Assembly: GCA_964407855.1 (NCBI GenBank)
Contig: CAYOXI010000051.1
Coordinates: 1 to 17,773, forward strand
Direction: 5' to 3'
Length of the DNA: 17,773 nt
Source: SHZI01 sp964407855
Lineage (GTDB): Bacteria > Pseudomonadota > Gammaproteobacteria > Steroidobacterales > GCA-2729495
Numbering within the stretch: the first letter of the stretch is position 1; every line of letters starts with the position of its first letter. The notes below the pieces were generated by a model. It was not told where the DNA came from. It saw only the letters and a program-made list of their open reading frames with translations, and did not search any database. The translations under genes and the position numbers were made by a program. Shown here piece after piece: positions 1 to 6,528 of this stretch.

Positions 1-90
1 GATGTGCACGCGATTTTCGGACATATCGTGATGCAGCGCCTGTGCGCGGGATATGCAACATAACTTCTTCAATCTTCATCTGGATGTTCT
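1..90. other. Unassigned left edge
   Basis: No gene is recognised here. Frame 1 gives a short open stretch ending at a TAA at 61-63, which could be the last 20 residues of a protein cut by the window edge, but nothing in it is diagnostic. Positions 70-90 look like frame-broken IS91 transposase sequence. Confidence 0.3.
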
Positions 91-202
91 GAGCTGGTGC
101 CAAAGTCACGGGTGCATCTGACGAGGTATCGCGGGGTGTTCGCCCCGCACAGCCGGTGGCGGGCTGCGGTGACGCCGGCGGGGCGGGGCAAGCCCACGGT
201 AA
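91..202 (+). pseudogene. IS91-family transposase C-terminal remnant (left copy)
   Basis: Reading in frame from position 91 gives ELVPKSRVHLTRYRG followed by VFAPHSRWRAAVTPAGRGKP. This is the hallmark C-terminal region of IS91-type (Y2 rolling-circle) transposases, where LVPxPRxHLTRYHGVFAP precedes the C-terminal tail. Upstream of 91 the frame degenerates: a phenylalanine-isoleucine pair typical of the family is visible near 75-80 but out of frame. Downstream the match stops near 200, where the end of an IS3-family element begins; the frame runs on to an accidental stop at 238-240. Neither the catalytic tyrosines nor the zinc-finger N-terminus lie in the window. It is a non-functional remnant and differs clearly in sequence from the fragment at the right edge. 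Confidence 0.7.
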
Positions 203-236
203 TCCCCCCTTTTCTTAGCTCTCGGCAGAAGTGGAG

Positions 237-523
237 CTAGGCGGCCATCGCCAGTTTCTGTATTGGGGTGATGCCGCCGATGGCCATGTTCCGACGCTCG
301 TGGTTGTAAGTCCAGAGCCAGCGGGTCGCTGATTCCTGCACCTTAGTGATCGACTCGAACAGGGTCTGGGTCAGCCCGTCGTAATGCACGGTGCGGTTCC
401 AGCGCTCGACGTAGGCGTTCTGCTGGGGTTTCCCGGGCTGGATGTGTTCCAGGCGGATCCCACGGCTCCTGGCCCAGTCCCGAACGGCCTCGCTGATATA
501 TTCAGGACCGTAGTACATACGGA
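237..523 (-). pseudogene. IS3-family transposase (OrfB) C-terminal remnant
   Basis: Minus-strand translation from about 523 down to the stop at 237-239 gives the end of an IS3-type DDE transposase. Recognisable pieces are GPEYIS, then IRLEHIQPGKPQQNAYVERW containing the catalytic glutamate, then WLWTYNHERRN and GGITPIQKLA. The second catalytic aspartate normally lies in RMDNGPE. Here the matching residues read RMYYGPE, so Asp and Asn are both Tyr. Everything upstream, including the first Asp and OrfA, is missing, and IS110 sequence begins beyond about 524. The pyrimidine-rich stretch near 203-215 is probably this element's right end, inserted into the IS91 remnant. The copy cannot be active. 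Confidence 0.8.
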
Positions 524-590
524 ACAGTAGCCAGCCACCACCGGCGACGACATCCTGAGGTTGTTCAAGGAACTTGGGAGGACACCGACG

Positions 591-1802
591 ATGGCTAGCA
601 GTGAGCATCCTAGCGCGCCCCACACCTGGGTCGCCATTGACGTGGCAAAGGGCTGGAACGTGGCCTTGGTGGAACACGCCGACGGGAAGCGAGAGCGGTT
701 TCGTTTCGCCCACCAACGCGATGACTACGACCGCCTGGTTGGCTACCTCCGGGCGGCATCTGCCCCGTGCCGGGTTGCGCTGGAACCCACGGCTGACTAC
801 CACCGTACCTTGGCCTATCGGCTGCTGACGGAGGGCTTCGAGGTCGTCCTCGTCTCGTCGGTGGCTGGCGCGCGCCTGCGGGAAGCGATCTTCAACTCCT
901 GGGACAAGAACGACCCCAAAGATGCCGGCGTGATCCTGCGGCTCCTGCAGCAAGGGATGACCCAGCGGTACTGCGATCCGGTGGTGATGCAGACCCACGA
1001 TCTGCAGGAGATCGCCAAGACCTACCACCATATTGCCCTCGCTCGGGCTCGCCTGCAATATCCGCTGCTCAACCACTACTTGACGCTGTACTGGCCCGAG
1101 TTCGAGCGGTCCTGTTCAAGCCAGCGCAACGATTGGTTTATCCGCTTGCTGCTGCGGTTTCCGACCCCGCGGTCGGTAGTTGCTCAGTCGCTGGTGGCCT
1201 TCGTGGCCGCAACCTGGACTCTGATCGGGCGCCGGGTCAACCAGCGGGCCAAGCTCGAGGAGATCTATGCGCTGGCGACCCCGAGTATTGCGCTACCGTT
1301 GGACGAAGCGTCCCCGGCCGTGGCCACGTTCCGGCTCCAGCTGGACCGCTACCTGCAGCTGTGCCAGGTCCGCCAGCAACTGGAAAGCCAAGCCGATTCC
1401 CTGCTTACCACCCGACCTGACTACCAACGGCTGCGGACGTTGCCGGGACTCGGCCCGGTGATCGCCCTGGTGATCCTCGCCGAAGCCGGTGACCTCCGCC
1501 GTTTCAGCCACCACCAGCAGTTTCTGAAGTTCTGCGGTCTGGACCTGGCAAAGAGTCAATCCGGCGCCTCTCGTTCCCGCGAGCAGCTCTCCAAGCGGGG
1601 TAACGCCCGGCTGCGCTATGCCCTGTGGATGGCGGCTGTGAGCGCGGTGCGCATGCGGGAGAACTCGTTCCGGGACAAGTACCAGCGCTATATCGCGCGG
1701 GCACCGGAGGATGCCGACCTGAAGCGGAAGGCGCGCACCGACCCCGGCCACAGGAACACCTTTTCGTGCAGCCTCGACAGCTCGGACGCACCGACCTTGT
1801 GA
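591..1802 (+). CDS. IS110-family transposase, C-terminus replaced
   Basis: This is a RuvC-like DEDD recombinase of the IS110 family, which acts on circular intermediates guided by a bridge RNA. The four acidic residues are all visible: D17 in VAIDVAK, E65 in VALEPTADYH, and D108 and D111 in NDPKDA. The C-terminal IS116/IS110/IS902 domain is present around residues 280-350 (LPGLGPVIALVILAEAGD, then FCGLD and SKRGNARLRYALWMAA), with the family serine in SGASRSR. ATG 591 is preferred over the upstream alternative at 561 because GGGAGG lies about nine bases before it. The family pattern breaks near residue 383 (about 1738): after DLKRKAR the frame reads into the leader and start of a neighbouring aldo/keto reductase and stops at 1802. 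With only about 70 bp between the IS3 remnant and the start codon, little room remains for a left-end bridge RNA. The element is probably truncated at both ends. Confidence 0.85.
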   Translation: MASSEHPSAPHTWVAIDVAKGWNVALVEHADGKRERFRFAHQRDDYDRLVGYLRAASAPCRVALEPTADYHRTLAYRLLTEGFEVVLVSSVAGARLREAIFNSWDKNDPKDAGVILRLLQQGMTQRYCDPVVMQTHDLQEIAKTYHHIALARARLQYPLLNHYLTLYWPEFERSCSSQRNDWFIRLLLRFPTPRSVVAQSLVAFVAATWTLIGRRVNQRAKLEEIYALATPSIALPLDEASPAVATFRLQLDRYLQLCQVRQQLESQADSLLTTRPDYQRLRTLPGLGPVIALVILAEAGDLRRFSHHQQFLKFCGLDLAKSQSGASRSREQLSKRGNARLRYALWMAAVSAVRMRENSFRDKYQRYIARAPEDADLKRKARTDPGHRNTFSCSLDSSDAPTL

Positions 1803-2385
1803 TTACTCCAGTGGTGTTCGGCACCATGGCCCGACGGCAAGCCGACGATGCCAGCCGCGAGCAGCTGATCCGCGCGGCCGTGGATCGGGGACTAACCGCA
1901 CTGGACACCGCACCGCTGTATAACTTCGGGCGCTGCGAAGCCCAGATCGGCCGGGCGCTGCGCGGTGTGCCCCGCGATCGCGTCCAGTTGCTGACCAGGG
2001 TGGGGCTACGCTGGCACGGCGAGTCGCATGGACGTGTGCTGTTTACCTTCGATGATGCGCAGGGCCGACGGGTGGAGGTGCGCAAGGATGCCCGGCCCGA
2101 GTCGGTGCGCTGGGAAGTCGAACAAAGCCTGCAACGCCTGCAGGTGGAGTGCCTCGACCTGGTGCGGCGCATCATCCCGATGTCGATACACCGATTGCCG
2201 AGACCATGGGCGAACTGCTGGCGCTCAAGGCGCAAGGCAAGCTGCGGTATATCGGTGTGTCCAACTTCAGCGCCGAGCAGGTGCTGGGGGCCCAGGCTGC
2301 ATTGGGCGATGAGCCACTGTGTTCATTGCAATCTGATTACAGCCTGCTGCGACGCGAGATCGAGGCCGAACTGTTGCCGCTATGC
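1766..2385 (+). pseudogene. Aldo/keto reductase, frameshifted and truncated
   Basis: The product belongs to the aldo/keto reductase superfamily (NAD(P)H-dependent TIM barrel). A GTG at 1766, with AGGA ten bases upstream, gives QPRQLGRTDLVITPVVFGT, a normal N-terminus. The DTAPLYNFGRCE segment carries the catalytic Asp and Tyr. Near 2165-2172 the frame shifts: one frame ends at LQVECLDLV and a different frame continues HHPDVDTPIAET, then GKLRYIGVSNFS. The second half holds the catalytic His region and the barrel core. A single missing base explains this. Family similarity stops again after SLLRREIEAELLPLC at about 2385, leaving roughly 210 of the usual 300-330 residues. The gene lies directly against the truncated IS110 transposase, whose frame reads into it. 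Confidence 0.8.
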
Positions 2386-2591
2386 CGCCCGCGCAGGCTG
2401 GCAGGGCACACTTTGCGTGGCGTCGGCATCGACCCGCGCAAAAGTCTCAAGTGGACACACAGGCTTCGCAAGTGACACACTAACGCCACGTTTGATCTAG
2501 ATACTGTCCCTGTTGTCCATCGCGCGCTTCAGGAGCTTACAGATTCCGACGCATCGAGGGGTTGGGGGCTCTCGAATTAAGGGCCTTTTCC
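2386..2591. other. Intergenic, possible IS end remnant
   Basis: No gene is recognised between the truncated reductase and the sugar dehydrogenase. On the minus strand, 2428-2480 holds two related motifs in direct orientation, GTGTCACTTGCGAA and TGTCCACTTGAGAC. Tandem short repeats of this kind occur at the ends of some IS elements, including the IS21 family. The identification is tentative. The final stretch contains the AAGGG ribosome binding site of the next gene. Confidence 0.25.
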
Positions 2592-4820
2592 ATGTCATCG
2601 CGATCCTCTACTCCATCTCACCTCCTTCACTTCGCCACAGCAGCGTGCATCGCATTGTTACTGGCGGGTTGCGGCGGTGGGTCAGACAGCTCGGAGCCAC
2701 CGCCTGGCGGTGAGGAGCCTCCACCAAGCCAGGTGTCGGGTCTGGACGAGCGGCCATCGAACACCACATGCCTGGCACCGCCGCGACCCAACCTTGGTAC
2801 TGGCGCCCGGTTAGAGGAATCGTTCGGTAGCTTGCGTTTTAATCGACCTGTTTTCGCGATACAGGCGCCCGGTGACAATTCAAGGTGGTACGTTGTCGAG
2901 AATGATGGTCGTATCGTGACGTTTACGCAGGGCGCGAGCGCATCCACAGTGGCGTTTGATATATCCGCTCGGGTGGACCCTTCACTGGAAGGCGGGCTTT
3001 TCGGTTTGGCGCTTGCGCCGGACTTTGCATCCAGTGGTCACGCCTACATCTCTTACACCGACCTCTCTGCCAGTGCCGGATTCCAGAGCAGATCGGTCAT
3101 ATCGCGCATTCGAAGCACGGACGGAGGCCGTACGTTCTCTTCCACCTCAGAACAAGTGCTCTTGACGATCAATCAGCCGCGTGACTTCCACAATGGCGGG
3201 GGTATCGCCTTCGGACCTGACGGGAATCTCTACGTCGGATTCGGCGATGGCGGGGTTGAGGAATCCAGTCAGGACAATAGCAACCTGCTGGGGACATTTA
3301 TCCGTATCGATGTGTCTGGCGGTGGTACGAGCTACGCCATTCCTGGCAGCAACCCCTTCGCTGGAAACCCAACGTGCAGCCAGGGAATATCGAGCAATGG
3401 GGACTGCCCGGAAATTTTTGCATGGGGATTCAGGAACCCTTGGCGATGGAGCTTCGACAGCCTGACAGGAAGCCTTTGGGCGGCAGATGTCGGCTCGAAT
3501 ATTAGAGAAGAGGTGAATGTCGTTGAGCTCGGCGGAAATTATGGATGGCCAATACGCGAGGGCTCCGAATGTCGGGTGGCTGGGTCAAACTGTTCGAGCA
3601 CAGGATTTATCGATCCTGTGTTCGACTACCCACACACCGACGGCAACAGAGCCATTACCGGTGGATACGTTTATCGTGGCACCGCATTGCCCTCACTCCA
3701 CGGTCGCTACATATTCGGAGATTATGTGAGTGGTCGAATCTGGGCTCTCGTTCCGAATGCTGACGGTGTGTACGAAAGCGCGCTCGTCGCTGAGTCGACA
3801 TTCAGAATACCCTCTTTCGCTGAGGCGGCGGATCGCGAACTTTACGTTGCCACTTTTTTCGGCCCCGTATACCAGTTGATGCCCGATGGGAGCGATTCAA
3901 GCGATACGGTCCCCACGCTTCTCAGTGCGACCGGCTGCGTTGATGAGCAGGACTCTACTTTGCCCGCAGGCGGACTTATTCCGTATCGTCCGGACGCTCC
4001 GTTCTGGTCCGATGGCGCGCTGAAAGACCGCTGGATGGCATTGCCGGATGGAGCGGAGATATCACTGCAATCAGATGGAGGTTTCGAGTTCCCTGCCGGG
4101 TCCGTGCTTGTCAAAAACTTCCGGCGGCAACAGCAACTGATCGAAACGCGTCTGTTCATGCGCCATCCGGATGGTGTATGGGCCGGCTACACCTATCGCT
4201 GGAACCAGGCGCAGACGGATGCGCAGCGTGTAGTTGGAGGCGCCACCCTGCCGGCAGGCGGCTCGGACTGGGTATATCCCTCTGAGGCACAGTGCCTGCA
4301 ATGCCACACGGCTTCAGCCGGACGCGCTCTGGGACTTGAGATCGCGCAGCTCAATAACGCGGTCACCTACACCCAGACCGGACGAACGGCGAACCAGCTG
4401 ACCACGCTGGAAGCCATCGATATGTTCGCTCAACTCCTGCCTGGCGAGCCCGAAACGTTACCATCTCTGCCCGATCCGTTTGGCAGCGCTCCGCCTTCCG
4501 AACGGGCGCGCGCTTACCTGCATACCAATTGTGCCAATTGCCATCGGCTTGATGGGCCAACGCCTTCAAGCATGGACTGGCGTTTCGATACCCCACTGGC
4601 AAATACCGGCAGCTGCGATATGCCCGCCAGCTCCGGAAGTTCACTGGGAATTGCTGACGCCCGGTTGCTGGCGCCAGGAGATCCTGGGCGCTCCCTCATC
4701 TGGGCGCGCATGGGTCGTCGGGATGTGCACGCCATGCCACCCGTCGGCAGCCTGGACATTGACACTGCCGGCCTGTCGCTGATCCAGGACTGGATCAGCG
4801 CGATGACCGACTGTAGCTAG
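2592..4820 (+). CDS. PQQ-dependent sugar dehydrogenase lipoprotein with di-haem C-terminal domain
   Basis: This 742-residue protein probably oxidises a sugar or other alcohol outside the cytoplasmic membrane and passes electrons to its own haems. ATG 2592 is chosen because AAGGG sits eight bases upstream; a TTG at 2562 is in frame. Residues 1-27 are a lipoprotein signal ending LLLAGC, followed by a Gly/Ser/Pro/Glu-rich linker. Residues about 50-420 form a glucose/sorbosone dehydrogenase beta-propeller, with GGGIAFGPDGNLYVGFGDGG, an FAWGFRNPWRWSFD segment and GGNYGWP. The C-terminal part resembles the HNE_0200-type domain and has two CxxCH haem-c motifs, C568-C571-H572 and C647-C650-H651. The frame is intact between degraded genes and ends 18 bp before a convergent pseudogene. 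Domain assignment is secure; the substrate is unknown. Confidence 0.88.
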   Translation: MSSRSSTPSHLLHFATAACIALLLAGCGGGSDSSEPPPGGEEPPPSQVSGLDERPSNTTCLAPPRPNLGTGARLEESFGSLRFNRPVFAIQAPGDNSRWYVVENDGRIVTFTQGASASTVAFDISARVDPSLEGGLFGLALAPDFASSGHAYISYTDLSASAGFQSRSVISRIRSTDGGRTFSSTSEQVLLTINQPRDFHNGGGIAFGPDGNLYVGFGDGGVEESSQDNSNLLGTFIRIDVSGGGTSYAIPGSNPFAGNPTCSQGISSNGDCPEIFAWGFRNPWRWSFDSLTGSLWAADVGSNIREEVNVVELGGNYGWPIREGSECRVAGSNCSSTGFIDPVFDYPHTDGNRAITGGYVYRGTALPSLHGRYIFGDYVSGRIWALVPNADGVYESALVAESTFRIPSFAEAADRELYVATFFGPVYQLMPDGSDSSDTVPTLLSATGCVDEQDSTLPAGGLIPYRPDAPFWSDGALKDRWMALPDGAEISLQSDGGFEFPAGSVLVKNFRRQQQLIETRLFMRHPDGVWAGYTYRWNQAQTDAQRVVGGATLPAGGSDWVYPSEAQCLQCHTASAGRALGLEIAQLNNAVTYTQTGRTANQLTTLEAIDMFAQLLPGEPETLPSLPDPFGSAPPSERARAYLHTNCANCHRLDGPTPSSMDWRFDTPLANTGSCDMPASSGSSLGIADARLLAPGDPGRSLIWARMGRRDVHAMPPVGSLDIDTAGLSLIQDWISAMTDCS

Positions 4821-4838
4821 AACGAAGCTGGGGCACGA

Positions 4839-5234
4839 TTAGACCAGGGACGCCCCCAACGGCAAGCGGCGTAAGCGTTCGCCAGTCGCTGCGAACAATG
4901 CGTTGCCCAGCGCTGGTGCAACAGGCGGCACGGCGACTTCGCCGACGCCACCCGGCTCTTCGCCATTGCGAATAAGGTCCACTGTGATGATCGGTGAATC
5001 TGCCAGCTGGAGCAAACGATAGTCATCAAAATTACCGCCCTGGATCTCGCCGTCGCGGATTCGCAGACGACCGTACAGAGCGGCGGTCAGGCCGAAGACA
5101 ATCCCGCCCTCGAGCTGTGCTACGACAGTGTCGGGATGGACGAGTACACCGCAATCGGCCACGCACCAGACTTGCGCCACGCTCAAGCCACCCTGCGGGC
5201 TTTCACGCAGCTCCACCACCTGTGCGACATAGCC
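4839..5234 (-). pseudogene. Molybdopterin-binding xanthine dehydrogenase-family subunit, C-terminal fragment
   Basis: Minus-strand translation gives about 132 residues matching the end of the large subunit of isoquinoline 1-oxidoreductase/aldehyde oxidoreductase-like molybdenum enzymes. It includes VWCVADCGVLVHPD, QLEGGIVFGLTAALYG and PGGVGEVAVPPVAPALGNAL, which holds the glutamate that acts as base in the xanthine oxidase family. It ends naturally with a TAA at 4839-4841. Upstream, a TAG at 5235-5237 interrupts the frame immediately before GYVAQVVELRES, which is where the protein should continue. The missing preceding segment is found on the opposite strand next door. Without its N-terminal domains this piece cannot fold as an enzyme. 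Confidence 0.8.
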
Positions 5235-5240
5235 CTATTC

Positions 5241-5447
5241 CCCGGCTGGGTTGCCGTCCAGACTCCAGTCCCTCTGGGCATCTGGCGGTCGGTCGGGCAT
5301 TCCTATACCGCGTTTGCGATCGAGGGCTTCGTCGATAACATGGCTGATAAAGCCGGCGCCGATCCGATAGCATACCGCCTGAGGCTGCTGCCGGCCGCTT
5401 CGCGGCTACGCGACTGCCTCAGTCGCGTAGCCGCCATGAGTCGATGG
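5241..5447 (+). pseudogene. Inverted middle fragment of the same molybdopterin-binding subunit
   Basis: Plus-strand translation reads AVQTPVPLGIWRSVGHSYTA, then FAIEGFVDNMADKAGADPIAYRLRLL, ending around CLSRVAAMSRW. This matches the segment lying just before the C-terminal part in isoquinoline 1-oxidoreductase beta-type subunits, with WRSVGHS as the signature. It abuts the C-terminal fragment but lies on the opposite strand, so one gene has been split by an inversion. There is no start codon with a ribosome binding site, and the frame ends without meaning at 5495. A 15-bp hairpin lies within its last codons. Confidence 0.7.
5402..5434. repeat. Perfect 15-bp inverted repeat with 3-nt loop
   Basis: The arms 5402-5416 and 5420-5434 are exact reverse complements around the loop CCT. 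The repeat lies inside the inverted molybdoenzyme fragment, where it reads as ordinary-looking codons (RLRDCLSRVA). It has no following T-tract, so it is unlikely to be a terminator. Confidence 0.8.
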
Positions 5448-5588
5448 GCCGGGCAGCGGGTGCACAGGCTGCCGTTGGTCGAAGTCACGGGCTAGGCAAG
5501 TTGGCGAGTATTTTTGCGCCGCACTTTTCAGCGATAGATCTCCTGTTTCCATCACGAAGAGACTGCGGGTTTGGAGAGGAGCACAAGG

Positions 5589-6503
5589 ATGCAGGAACGA
5601 GCCGAATTCATCGATCGCTTGCGGTGCATAGCCTGCCGCAGCGAACTGCTGGAGACGCTTTCCGGCGGCGGGTTCGGTGACGAACCGTTGCGCGGCATCA
5701 TCGCCAACGAAGCATGGGGTGACCATCCCCTGCCCTACATTGAACATGAGTGCTGGTGCTACGTCCGCTGTCGTAGCTGCGGGCAGGAGTTCCATCGTCG
5801 GATCCTCGCACCGTCTTGGATGCACCGCCTTTATAGTGAGTGGGAAACGCAGGCGGCGATGGAGGCGTTCGTTAAGAAGCAGTCCTCGCTTGACGGGCAT
5901 CGGCGACGAGGCGAGCACTTCTTCGCTCATGCGCTCAGGTTGTATCGTATGGCTGCTGTTTCCGCACGCCAGCCACGGCTGCTCGACTTCGGTTGCGGGC
6001 ACGGCGAGTTTGTTGCAGTGGCACGTGCAGTCGGGATCGATGCGATCGGCATCGATTTCGCCCCCGATCGGGCTCGTCATGGTCTGGTGGCGATGTACTC
6101 CTCGATCGAAGACATGCGTGCCTCGGGTGCAGGACAGGAACCCTTCGACGTCGTAACGCTGTTCGAGGTGCTTGAGCATCTGATTGATCCCAGAAGCACC
6201 CTTGAGTCATTGGCCCCGATGATGCGCACAGGCGCCGTGTTGGTGCTTGAGACACCGGACACGACTGGGATCACTGATCTGCGTTCCTACCGCGACTATT
6301 TGGCAATCGGGCCGCTGGGCCACATCAACGGATTTACGCCAGAATCGCTACGCCGCATGGCGGAGCGCTGCGGATTCCGTGCCGTGACTGCGCCGCCGTA
6401 CTGGGTCACCACATCCTGGTTCACTGCGTTAAAAAGTTCCGCGCGTAACGCTCTTGCACTACTGAGGAGGCGCACTACGCAGCAGTATTTCCTCCGAAAC
6501 TGA
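5589..6503 (+). CDS. Class I SAM-dependent methyltransferase with N-terminal cysteine-rich motif
   Basis: The 304-residue product is a Rossmann-fold methyltransferase. LLDFGCGHGEF at 131-141 is motif I for SAM binding, followed by the acidic GIDF (D156) and LFEVLEHLIDP at 191-201. The N-terminus carries cysteines at C13/C16 and C55/C57/C61/C64, resembling zinc-ribbon-bearing methyltransferases found in sugar-modification and surface-polysaccharide loci. ATG 5589 is chosen because GGAGAGGA ends eight bases upstream; a TTG at 5571 lies within the Shine-Dalgarno region and is less likely. The gene is intact although flanked by a broken gene and an IS element, so it may once have joined the glycan cluster that starts 2 kb downstream. 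Its substrate cannot be told from sequence. Confidence 0.8.
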   Translation: MQERAEFIDRLRCIACRSELLETLSGGGFGDEPLRGIIANEAWGDHPLPYIEHECWCYVRCRSCGQEFHRRILAPSWMHRLYSEWETQAAMEAFVKKQSSLDGHRRRGEHFFAHALRLYRMAAVSARQPRLLDFGCGHGEFVAVARAVGIDAIGIDFAPDRARHGLVAMYSSIEDMRASGAGQEPFDVVTLFEVLEHLIDPRSTLESLAPMMRTGAVLVLETPDTTGITDLRSYRDYLAIGPLGHINGFTPESLRRMAERCGFRAVTAPPYWVTTSWFTALKSSARNALALLRRRTTQQYFLRN

Positions 6504-6528
6504 AGTCACTGGTGTAAGCGGCTGGCAA

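Noticed and set aside
1..63. C-terminus of an upstream protein
   Set aside because: About 20 residues are open to a TAA, but there is no diagnostic motif, so no gene is called.
131..156. GC-rich hairpin as a regulatory element
   Set aside because: It is formed by conserved IS91 codons (RGVFAPH) and is explained by coding sequence.
1504..2235. Minus-strand ORF of 243 codons across IS110 and the reductase
   Set aside because: Its composition is Arg/Ser-rich antisense noise and it spans the junction of two unrelated plus-strand genes.
5402..5434. Transcription terminator
   Set aside because: The stem is strong but no T-tract follows on either strand, and it lies within former coding sequence.
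5406..6179. Minus-strand ORF of 257 codons opposite the methyltransferase
   Set aside because: The plus strand has a convincing methyltransferase with a ribosome binding site and SAM motifs; the antisense product has no recognisable domain.
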